Assembly (NCBI GenBank): GCA_013396755.1
Contig: VWZF01006082.1
Location: 562,197-626,196 of the forward strand
Direction: 5' to 3'
Length of the DNA stretch: 64,000 nucleotides
Source: Sclerurus mexicanus
Lineage: Eukaryota > Chordata > Aves > Passeriformes > Furnariidae
The notes under the pieces are model-generated. The model was not told the origin of the DNA. It ran no database searches and saw nothing but the letters and a program-made list of their open reading frames with translations. Both the position numbers and the translations under genes were made by a program. How positions within the stretch are numbered: the first letter of the stretch is position 1; each line of letters begins with the position of its first letter. Of this stretch, positions 36,031 to 44,612 are shown in pieces.

Positions 36031-36250
36031 AAAAGCATCAGCTGAACCATTGTGCATGGCTCAAATCTTGGAAACCGCCCTTCTCACATCAGTTATGAGT
36101 TGTGCTGATTCTCTGATCACAGCACAGATCTGGCCCATAATGATGGAGAGTTTACACACAAAATGTGTTACGATAAGGTCTAATCAGCAAAGTGCTGAGC
36201 AAAATCCATTGCTCATGACACCTATTCAAGAAAAGTGCAAATAGGGCCCT
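36031..36250. promoter_or_regulatory. Candidate conserved non-coding element
   Basis: Evenly composed text without simple repeats, directly upstream of the CR1 insertion. It holds GTTATGAG, CCCATAATGATGG, GTCTAATCAGC and TGCTGAGCAAA (MAF-like half site). A 64-codon frame crosses it but is unrecognised. Support is weak. Confidence 0.18.
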
Positions 36251-36374
36251 TTATGTATCTGTGAGCAATTGAAAGCAAACTAATAAGAAACCTATGTGTT
36301 AGGCTTAGGAAGCAGAAATTGAAAGTCACTGTATGAGAATGGAAACAAACCCCTTCAAAATTGTCAGCATTCAC

Positions 36375-36385
36375 TTTTTTTTTTT
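36375..36385. repeat. T run (11 T)
   Basis: Homopolymer TTTTTTTTTTT about 60 bases before the CR1 5' junction. No role inferred. Confidence 0.9.
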
Positions 36386-36422
36386 AACTCTCTTAAGAAT
36401 AGTAAAAAAAATATTTTTAACA

Positions 36423-36444
36423 GATAATAGTCTACACTATTATC
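36423..36444. other. Inverted repeat at the CR1 5' junction
   Basis: GATAATAG (36,423-36,430) and CTATTATC (36,437-36,444) are perfect complements with the loop TCTACA. CR1-like text begins immediately after. It may be a chance feature of the target site, or it may have arisen at the insertion junction. Confidence 0.6.
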
Positions 36445-36930
36445 ACATGGCTTGCATGACTGGAGTGCTGCTATAAGCTCTTCAGAAGAGGCAGGCCAGG
36501 AAGGAGAGGCAGCTGGGTGGCTCTGTAAATTAGGGTGTGTTTTGACTGTATGTAGCTCAAGGATAGTGATGGTAAGGTTGAGTGCCTGTGGGTGAGAATC
36601 TGGGGGAAGGCTAACAAGACAGACATCCTGGTGAGAGTCTGTTAGAGAACACACAGCCAGGGTGAGGAGGCAGAGGAAGTATTCTATAAGTAGGAAATTT
36701 CATGCTCGCTAGCCCTTGTACTTGTGGGAGACTTTAAGTTGCTGGATGTCTGCTGGAAACTCAGCTCAGCAAAAGGCACTTCAGGAGATTTCTGAAGTGT
36801 GTGGAAAAGAACTTCCTGACACAGCTGCTAAGTGAGCCTAGTAGGGGTGGGTGAGTATGCTAGACCTGCTGTTTACAGAGAAGGGCTGGTGGGAGGTGTG
36901 GGGATCAGATGCTGTTTTGGGCATAGTGAC
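36445..36930 (+). pseudogene. CR1 ORF2 endonuclease-domain remnant
   Basis: An apurinic-type endonuclease nicks target DNA for CR1 insertion. Visible here are a KLFRRGRPGRRG-like start, a damaged block where the usual Y-R-P-P motif should lie (near 36,630-36,650, now with a stop), VLVGDFKLLDVCWK at 36,718-36,759 (the GDFN motif has Lys in place of Asn) and GHSD at 36,919-36,930, the catalytic His-Ser-Asp. Frameshifts separate these parts. Confidence 0.85.
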
Positions 36931-36994
36931 CGTGAAATTATAAGAGTTTTCAATTTTCAGTGAAATAAGGAAAGGGGTCAACAAAACTTCTACC

Positions 36995-38028
36995 TTGGAC
37001 TTCCAGAGGGTGGACTTTGACCTACTCAGGACACTGGTTCAGAGAGTCCCTTGGGAAACAGCAGTTGAAAACAAAGGGATTCTGGAAGGCTGGACATTCT
37101 TCAAGATGGAAACCTTAAAGGTACAGAAGCAGATTGTCCCTATGTGCCTTGAAGTCTTCAGGAAAGAAGACTTGCCTGGCTGGACAGTGTTTCCACTGGA
37201 ACTCAGGGAAAAAGAAGAGAGTTTATGACCTTTAGAAGAAGGGCAGGCAACTGGGAAGAGTACAGGGGTGTTGTTAGGTCATGTAGAAAAAATCAGAAAG
37301 GTGAAAGCTCAGCTAAAATTCGATCTGGCCACTTCTGTGTGGTAAAAAGTGTTTTTATAAATGTATCAACAACAAAAAGAGGGCAAAGAAAAATCTCTCT
37401 CCTTTATTGGATGCAGAGTAATATTATAACCAAAGATTAGGAAAAGGCTGACGTACTTAGTGCCTTCTTTACCTCAATCTTTAACAGAAAGACTGGTTAT
37501 TCTGAGGGCAACCATCCCCCTGAGCTGGTACACAGGGACAGAAAGCAGAATAGACCCCCTGTAATTCAGGAGGATGTAGTTAGTGACCTGCTGAGCCACT
37601 CAGACACTCACAAGTCTATGGGTCTAGATGGGATCCACCTGAGGGTATTGAGGGATCTGGCGGAAGAAGTTGCCAAACCGCTCTCCGTCATTTATTACCA
37701 GTCCTGGCTCACCAGGGAGGTCCCAGATGACTGGAGTGATGAACCTCCACAAGAAGGGTCAGAAGGAGAATTTGTGTAACCACAGGCTTGTTAGCCTGAC
37801 CTCGGTGCTGGGGAAAGTTGTGGAACAGGACATCTTGAATGCCATCATGCAGCAACATGCAGGACAACCACGGGATCAGGCCCAGTCAGCGTGGGTTTAG
37901 GAAAGGAAGGTCCTACTTGACCAACCTGATCTTCTTTTATGCAACCAGGTGACCCACCTAGTGGATAAGGGAAAGGCTGTGGATGTTGTCTACCTGGACT
38001 TCGGTAAAGTCTTTGATACTGTCTCCCA
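36995..38028 (+). pseudogene. CR1 ORF2 linker and first half of the reverse transcriptase, broken
   Basis: The frame at 36,995-37,228 reads MDFQRVDFDLLRTLVQRVPW and EGWTFFKMETLK, the linker between endonuclease and polymerase. A frame shift by overlap leads to 37,225-37,440 (EEYRGVVRSCRKNQKG). Further on are DGIHLRVLRDLAEEVAKPLS (from about 37,630) and VSLTSVLGKVVEQDIL (in the frame 37,670-37,900). The first catalytic aspartate motif, VYLDFGKVFD, is at 37,988-38,017. At least three frame breaks make it non-functional. Confidence 0.9.
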
Positions 38029-39050
38029 GGGCATTCTCCTTGAGAAACTTGCAATCCACGGACAGGCGCACTCCTTGCTGGGTTAAAAACTGTCTGAATA
38101 GCTGCACCCAGAGAGGGGTGGTGTATGGCTGCCTGCTGGCAGCTAGTCATATATGATGCTCCCTAGGGCTTTGTATTGATACCAGTTCTGTTAAGATCTT
38201 TATTAGTGAGGATGAGATGATCAAGGAAAAACTCAGCAAGTTCTCAAGCTGGGCAGTAATGTTGATCTGCTGGAGGGAAGGAAGGCTCTTCAGATGGACC
38301 TGGAGAGGCCAGATTGATGGGCTGTGATCAACTGCAAGAGGTTCAATAAGACAAAGTGCAGGGTTCTGCACCTCAGTCACAACAACCCCATGCAGAGCTG
38401 GAAGCTTTGGTAAGAGTGGCTTGAAATCTGCCTGGCAGAAAAGGACCTGGGGCTGCCCATTGACAACTGCTTAATATGAGCCAGTAGTGTGTCCAGGTGG
38501 CCGAGAAGGCCAATGGAATCCTGGTCTGTGTCAGAAATAGTGTGGTCATCAGGACTAGGGTGGTGATTGTCCTGCACTCAGCACTGGTAAGGCTGCACCT
38601 TGAGTCCTGTGTTCAATTCTGGGCCCCTCACTACAAGAAAGATGCTGAGGTGCTGGAGCAAGTCCAGAGAAGGGCAATGGAGCTGGGGAAGGGTCTAGAG
38701 ACTAAGTCATATGAGGAGCAGCTGAAGGAGCTGGGATTGTTTAGCTTGGAGAAAAGGATACTCAGGGGAGACCTTAATACTCTCTACAACTACCTAAAAG
38801 GAGGTTGTAGCAGGTTGGTGGCTGGTGACAGGCCAAGAGGAAACAGCCTCAAGCTGTGCCAGGGAAGGTTCAGACTGGACATCAGGAAGAATTTTTTTCC
38901 CTGAAGGGATGGTTAAGCATTGGAACAGACTGCTCAGGGTGGGGGTGAAGTCACCATCCCTGGAAGCATTCAATAAATGATTGGAGGTGGCACTTAGTGC
39001 TGTAGTCTAATTGACAAGGTGATGTCTAGTCAAAGGTTGGATTTGATGAT
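38029..39050 (+). repeat. Copy 1 of a 1,022-bp exact direct repeat
   Basis: Begins GGGCATTCTCCTTGAG and ends GGTTGGATTTGATGAT. By eye it equals 39,052-40,073 at every position I compared, and every frame in it recurs exactly 1,023 bases later. It covers the second half of the CR1 reverse transcriptase, the C-terminal region and most of the 3' UTR. It stops abruptly before the CR1 end, at the N. Confidence 0.97.
38497..38904 (+). pseudogene. CR1 ORF2 C-terminal frame (copy 1)
   Basis: A 135-codon frame reading MAEKANGILVCVRNS, then VQFWAPHYKKDAEVLEQVQR, ELGLFSLEKR and GRFRLDIRKNFFP before a stop. This is the conserved C-terminal part of CR1 ORF2, after the polymerase. The stop falls a few dozen residues before the usual CR1 end. 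Identical to the frame at 39,520-39,927. Confidence 0.92.
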
Positions 39051-39051
39051 N
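39051..39051. other. Single undetermined base (N) at the junction of the two copies
   Basis: The only N in the window lies exactly between two identical 1,022-bp sequences. A one-base N is a common placeholder where two contigs were joined without a known overlap. Confidence 0.97.
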
Positions 39052-40073
39052 GGGCATTCTCCTTGAGAAACTTGCAATCCACGGACAGGCGCACTCCTTG
39101 CTGGGTTAAAAACTGTCTGAATAGCTGCACCCAGAGAGGGGTGGTGTATGGCTGCCTGCTGGCAGCTAGTCATATATGATGCTCCCTAGGGCTTTGTATT
39201 GATACCAGTTCTGTTAAGATCTTTATTAGTGAGGATGAGATGATCAAGGAAAAACTCAGCAAGTTCTCAAGCTGGGCAGTAATGTTGATCTGCTGGAGGG
39301 AAGGAAGGCTCTTCAGATGGACCTGGAGAGGCCAGATTGATGGGCTGTGATCAACTGCAAGAGGTTCAATAAGACAAAGTGCAGGGTTCTGCACCTCAGT
39401 CACAACAACCCCATGCAGAGCTGGAAGCTTTGGTAAGAGTGGCTTGAAATCTGCCTGGCAGAAAAGGACCTGGGGCTGCCCATTGACAACTGCTTAATAT
39501 GAGCCAGTAGTGTGTCCAGGTGGCCGAGAAGGCCAATGGAATCCTGGTCTGTGTCAGAAATAGTGTGGTCATCAGGACTAGGGTGGTGATTGTCCTGCAC
39601 TCAGCACTGGTAAGGCTGCACCTTGAGTCCTGTGTTCAATTCTGGGCCCCTCACTACAAGAAAGATGCTGAGGTGCTGGAGCAAGTCCAGAGAAGGGCAA
39701 TGGAGCTGGGGAAGGGTCTAGAGACTAAGTCATATGAGGAGCAGCTGAAGGAGCTGGGATTGTTTAGCTTGGAGAAAAGGATACTCAGGGGAGACCTTAA
39801 TACTCTCTACAACTACCTAAAAGGAGGTTGTAGCAGGTTGGTGGCTGGTGACAGGCCAAGAGGAAACAGCCTCAAGCTGTGCCAGGGAAGGTTCAGACTG
39901 GACATCAGGAAGAATTTTTTTCCCTGAAGGGATGGTTAAGCATTGGAACAGACTGCTCAGGGTGGGGGTGAAGTCACCATCCCTGGAAGCATTCAATAAA
40001 TGATTGGAGGTGGCACTTAGTGCTGTAGTCTAATTGACAAGGTGATGTCTAGTCAAAGGTTGGATTTGATGAT
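39052..40073 (+). repeat. Copy 2 of a 1,022-bp exact direct repeat
   Basis: Same text as 38,029-39,050. Unlike copy 1, it runs on past its last base into the proper CR1 end (CTTGAAGGTCTTTTCTGTCC and the octamer tail), while copy 1 joins smoothly to the reverse transcriptase upstream. Merging the copies gives one continuous CR1. Confidence 0.97.
39520..39927 (+). pseudogene. CR1 ORF2 C-terminal frame (copy 2)
   Basis: Identical 135-codon frame to 38,497-38,904, ending at the same stop after NFFP. If the duplication is an assembly fault, only one of the two exists in the animal. Confidence 0.9.
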
Positions 40074-40119
40074 CTTGAAGGTCTTTTCTGTCCTTAATGA
40101 TTCTATGATTCTATTCTAT

Positions 40120-42279
40120 AGTTGTATATTTTGCAAGGGAAAAACTTCTCTGAAAGTATGAAATAGATGAACTAAAGACCAGGAGGCTTTCTGTCATGTT
40201 TTTAGTGTTTGGTGTATCATATCTGCCATTTGGGTATGCAGACAACTCTGAAGACCAGGTGGCACTCATGATAAAGTTTCACATAGCACAAAGTCTCTAG
40301 TTGTTCATAAAAGGTCATAGAAACCAAGGTAGGTTGATTGAAGGAAAGTAACAGAGATGTTCATGTAAGAAAGTGTGCAGGACAGATGCATGAATATTAT
40401 TAGAAAAATTCATGACGTGTCCCCATGGTGAAATGAGCAGCAGGTGCAGGGTTGCTACAAGGGAAATTAAATAGGCAGTTTGAAAGGGCAAATAGATAGC
40501 ATAGCCTTGGGACACATTCATTATAGCAGAGGAGATGTGAACGTTCCCCTAACACATGCAATTACACTCTGCTGATTTGAAAACAAGTGATTTTACTGTG
40601 AAAAATAAAGTAATGAGTGGCCAAAAAGCAGAGAGAGCTCCTGAAAATTTCTGACAGAAACAAGTTTTCTATGAAATGGAAGCACAAGATAAGTTTGGAA
40701 CTATGAACGGTGGGCTTCAGGGAAGGCATTATTCTCAGCTTGCAGGACAAAAGCAGTGGAGAGTGCTGGTCAGACAAAATTCCCAAAACCCAGAGGAAAT
40801 TTTGTTTCTTCTTCATAGAAGACACTCACTGGAAAGGAATACGATGATTTGAATAACACTGGTACCTCTACAGAATGAATACTTCAGTTTAGGTTTTTTT
40901 AATGTAATGTCTCCAACACATTAATCTTATAAGGTGGCAAATAAAATCCTATTCTAGTGAAAGCCAAATACTGGTCCCCAAGAGATAAATTGAGAATAAA
41001 TTCACTGATCTCAGTGGAGCTAGTGTGGATTATACTATGGTGTCATGAAATGAAAGTACAGTTTGGCTCTTCCTCAGCTAAGCAAGGGAACTGTCAACTT
41101 TATAAATGAAACCAGCCTCATAGCAACAGCCTGGTTTCCCTCATCCAACACACACTCTGCTTTTAATTTCCATTTGTATTAAGGAAGCTTTATTTGGGTC
41201 ATTAAGCATTTTTGTAGCAGAACATCTGTCTTTGACTATAGAAACCAGTGATACGGCTTCCAAAAGTAGCAGGCATGTCAGCAGTGAAAGAAGAAGGAAG
41301 GAAGAAGGAAGATCCAGGAGAACAGCTTTAAAACATTGTAAAATGTGTTAGTTATAACTAATTATTTTAATCCATATATTAACCAGCTGAAAATACAAGA
41401 TGAGTTGCAAGATTTTATAAATACATCAAAGACTTTTGGTTACATCAAAAGACATTCACATTCTTTATCTATTATGCTTAGGGCTTAAGGTTTCCTATTC
41501 AAACCAGTTGTCATTTTTTCCTTTGAAGAGCAGATGCTCTAAAAGAGCATTGATACTTCAAAAGAACATACCTTGTACATGGAGTAGCACTTAGTAAAAA
41601 TTTTGTCTTATGTTCCTCTCTCCATATCTTGCAGATGAGAAACATGAAACTGGTTAATATTTATTGTCAAAAATTCCATCACCATTATGTTAAAAAGAAA
41701 ATTCCTCATATTTTTCTCCCCTTCAGCCCATCCTATACTTTTTTTTTTGAGAAATAGGAAAGTCTGGATTAACATTTAGTTGGACAGAGGAGTGAAATCA
41801 TTACCCTTGCACGAGTTTATGTTTGTAAGCCTCATGCTGCATGCGGGGAACTTTATTGCTTTGCAGTAATATTGCACTTTTAATTCTGGAGTGATTGGTA
41901 CAGTGAAGAAGGTCTGAATCACTCACCTGGAGCTGAAATCAAATCAGTGTTTTTGACAAATTTCCCACAAGATTTCAGTGAACTTTGAGTTGTTTCCTCA
42001 AATGCTTAGTAAGTCAAGCAGAGCAGAGAATTACATCTTAGAAATGTCAGAAGGTAAATGTGGTGCTTTTCCTCATAAGAGAATATTAAAATGGCCATAG
42101 ATTTTGGAATATAGGATTGTCAAGAAACATAACTGATGAGTGGAAGGCAAAAAAAGGTAAAGTTTTATATGACTGTAAGTGCAGAGCAAACCAAATCAAA
42201 ACTTGCCAAAAGGGCAATCCTGCTAACAAGAGGTTGCTACAAAGATGATGAATCCAATTTGTCTCAATTTAAGTTAAAA
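40120..42279. other. AT-rich single-copy DNA, no gene seen
   Basis: Contains a 27-base purine tract at 41,286-41,312 and a 14-bp palindrome TTAGTTATAACTAA at 41,348-41,361. Short unrecognised frames only. Confidence 0.5.
41286..41312. repeat. 27-base polypurine tract
   Basis: GAAG/GAAGG units only, A and G throughout; likely to vary in length between individuals. Confidence 0.8.
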
Positions 42280-42530
42280 CAGAGGGCAATGCCCACCGAG
42301 TAGGAGTTCATTTTGGATGTTAGGAAACTCTGGAAGGTAGGATGTATGAAAACGTAGGAGGGCAGAACAGTGCTGGAACAGGTGCCCAGAGATATTGCGG
42401 GAAATCCCTCTCCAGAGGATTTCAAATGTGGCAATGCCAGGTCTCATGACTGACAGCACCCCAGCTATTTGAGCTTGGTGACTCCAGAGACTTCCTCCAA
42501 TCAGCGTTTCTACAACTGTTTTGGTGACTG
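42280..42530 (+). mobile_element. Diverged CR1 3' UTR fragment
   Basis: The order AGAGGGCAATGCCC, GTTCATTTTGGATGTTAGGA, GTGCTGGAACAGGTGCCCAG, TCCCTCTCCAGAGGATTTCA follows the CR1 3' end, with many changes. The tail and the terminal phrase are not clear beyond about 42,530. A 104-codon minus-strand frame over it (42,274-42,588) is a by-product. Ends are approximate. Confidence 0.62.
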
Positions 42531-44561
42531 AAGGGCAGCATCTGTTTAGAATCACCATTTGTTTTCTTGGAATGAATCTTTCTTGCAATATGGCATTACT
42601 TTGTTCACATTGAACATGAAAGGGCAGGTCTGCTATACTGGAGTGTGTTTGTAATCAATAGAAACCTGTCGCATTATTAGCAGTTTGCTTGAATTTCTGT
42701 AGTAGAAAGTTTCTGGACAGCTTCTCCCAGTGTCCTTGACACCTATGGAGAAGTTTCAAAAGGATTTTCAATTCCAGGAATTGCTCCTTTAAGCACAGAT
42801 TGCAGCTGTCCTTCCAAGTGTTAAGGGTTCCCCTAGCCACTCATAACAGTGAATACCTCAGTTACTGTATTCATTATTCCAGAGAAATTGCTAATTTTAA
42901 GAGGAAATGGTCATTAAAAGGAAGCATAACTATTTCATAATTGTATATAAGCTTTCATTGCTGCCACTCCAACTTCTTGTTAGAGTAAGTAACTACCAGC
43001 TTCAACCCTCTGCAATAGTGTACATAATTTTTTGCAGCTCTAGCCTAGAGCAGTCTGAATAATCTACAAAACATATATAACCTACAATACATCCAATAAT
43101 TAAAAAAAAAATATTGACAAACAGGATTACTGTGAACACCTAGTATAACCTGAATACTTCACTTAGTTAACTTCTTCTCTGAGATGATGCATACATTTCA
43201 GAAAAGCATTGCAGTCTTGATTTAAAAAATGTTGCTGCTGTAGAAGCATTATTCTAAATAACTGTCCCGGAGTTCACCTTTTCTGACTATTGTAATCTGC
43301 ATTGTACTTATAATTTGATTTTATTTCCTTTCAGCTTCCTTTCACTGTATTTTGTCATATCAAAGGTTGTCTCTATGTAAATAATGCCTGAACATTGCCG
43401 GTAGGTTGGTTTTCAAAAAATTTATAAAAGCACATCTTAACAATATCATACTGCATCTTTTGTGCTTGAAACTATACAAATGTTTTAAAAACTGAATAGG
43501 AAAACCAGTTCAGGTTTCTCTTCCCTCTATTATTGTAGGAAAATGAAGATCAAACAAACTCAAATGAGAAAAGAAATCCATGACAAAAAGTACAGTACAA
43601 TGTATGAAAACTCATTCCATGAGTTTAAAAATGACAGTAACATTGGCTGCCTCATTGTTAATTTATATCAAAGGCAATGTTTAGTCATCTAGTGCAATTC
43701 AGTAAACTGGAGATCAGAGTTTTGTCTGAACTACTTAACTCTTCCACAAGTTTAGAAAGGGAGGATCCCAGAGGTGCTTCTCTTCAGAGTGATTTGCAGA
43801 GGTTTAACTCTCTGACTCATACCAGTTTAATGCAGACTGTGTCCACAGATCCCCACCTCTGCCTTCCTGACTCCCCCTTGTTAATGATAACATGTGTAAA
43901 TAAAAAGAAAGCAAATGAACGTTTGTTTATGCTCCCATTAATGTCTGAAAAGAGCTATGGTTGGTCTTTATAAATGTATTAGCAAAGGAAATCCCATGGT
44001 GGAGAAAAGTGTTATTTAGGTTAAAGAGCTGATATAACCTGGCTGTAAGGGAGCTTATGCTGATAATTAGAAGACTTCTAGACATTATTACAGTGAAGAT
44101 CTGTAATAATTTTCTACTTGGAGGCATTACGGAAAAAAAAAATCTAATTAGCTGAAAAATAGAACTTGATCAATTATAAACCTATGGGGTTATGTGATGT
44201 GACTGCCAGCAACGGCAGGGGACTCAGCTTGTTGAAGTCTCTCTACTGCTTGCAGTCTTACTGGACTATTTCAGCTCCTCTCAGTTGTTCTCCTGCCTGT
44301 CCAGAATTATTCATGCGGGACACCAACTGTATTCATGATATTGGAAAGAAACAGGACTGATAATTTCATGAGACAATTCAGTTCATGGGATCTTTTTCCT
44401 CTCTGATCCAAGACCTCCAAAGCAGTAACTACATCATCCTTTTTTCACAGCAAAGTGTTCACTTCTGCTTCACACTGGTGTGAAGGTCTAGAAGTGTGTT
44501 CACTGGGTTGGTGTAAATCTATAGGTACATTTCTACTGTGACTCGCTTATTCCTCTGCTAT
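42531..44561. other. AT-rich single-copy DNA, no gene seen
   Basis: Frames at 43,677-43,973 (plus, 98 codons) and others match nothing known. About 44,170-44,370 is evenly composed and could be conserved, but I have no motif support. No RNA gene was seen. Confidence 0.5.
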
Positions 44562-44612
44562 TGTGATCTTTGCAGGTCCCTTCCAACTCAGAATATTCTG
44601 TAAATCTGTGAC
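44562..44612 (+). mobile_element. Minimal CR1 3' terminus
   Basis: TGATCTTTGCAGGTCCCTTC then CAACTCAGAATATTCTGTAA ATCTGTGA (spaces mine): the last 50 bases of a CR1, with two degraded octamers. Any longer body upstream is not recognisable. Confidence 0.75.

Larger units (their letters stand above)
36445..40119 (+). mobile_element. Large 5'-truncated CR1 element (about 2.65 kb once the duplication is removed)
   Basis: The element starts inside the endonuclease domain (CATGACTGGAGTGCTGCTAT) and proceeds in order through the endonuclease end, the linker, the reverse transcriptase, the C-terminal region and the 3' UTR. It ends in a good octamer tail, ATGATTCTATGATTCTATTC (40,097-40,119). ORF1 and the 5' UTR are absent. 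Many frameshifts and stops show it is dead. The 3' kilobase appears twice with an N between (38,029-39,050; 39,052-40,073), most likely an assembly fault, so the annotated span is about 1,023 bp too long. Subfamily not assigned. Confidence 0.95.

Noticed and set aside
36364..36654. 96-codon minus-strand frame
   Set aside because: It is antisense to the CR1 endonuclease remnant and so is a by-product of the element.
38147..38577. Minus-strand frames repeated at 39,170-39,600
   Set aside because: Antisense to the CR1 reverse transcriptase; they repeat only because the underlying 1-kb block is shown twice.
38029..40073. Reading the 1-kb duplication as a true tandem repeat or satellite
   Set aside because: Only two copies exist, they appear identical within an old mutated element, and the only N of the window marks their junction; an assembly overlap is simpler.
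42274..42588. 104-codon minus-strand frame
   Set aside because: It lies antisense over a diverged CR1 3' end and has no protein match that I know.
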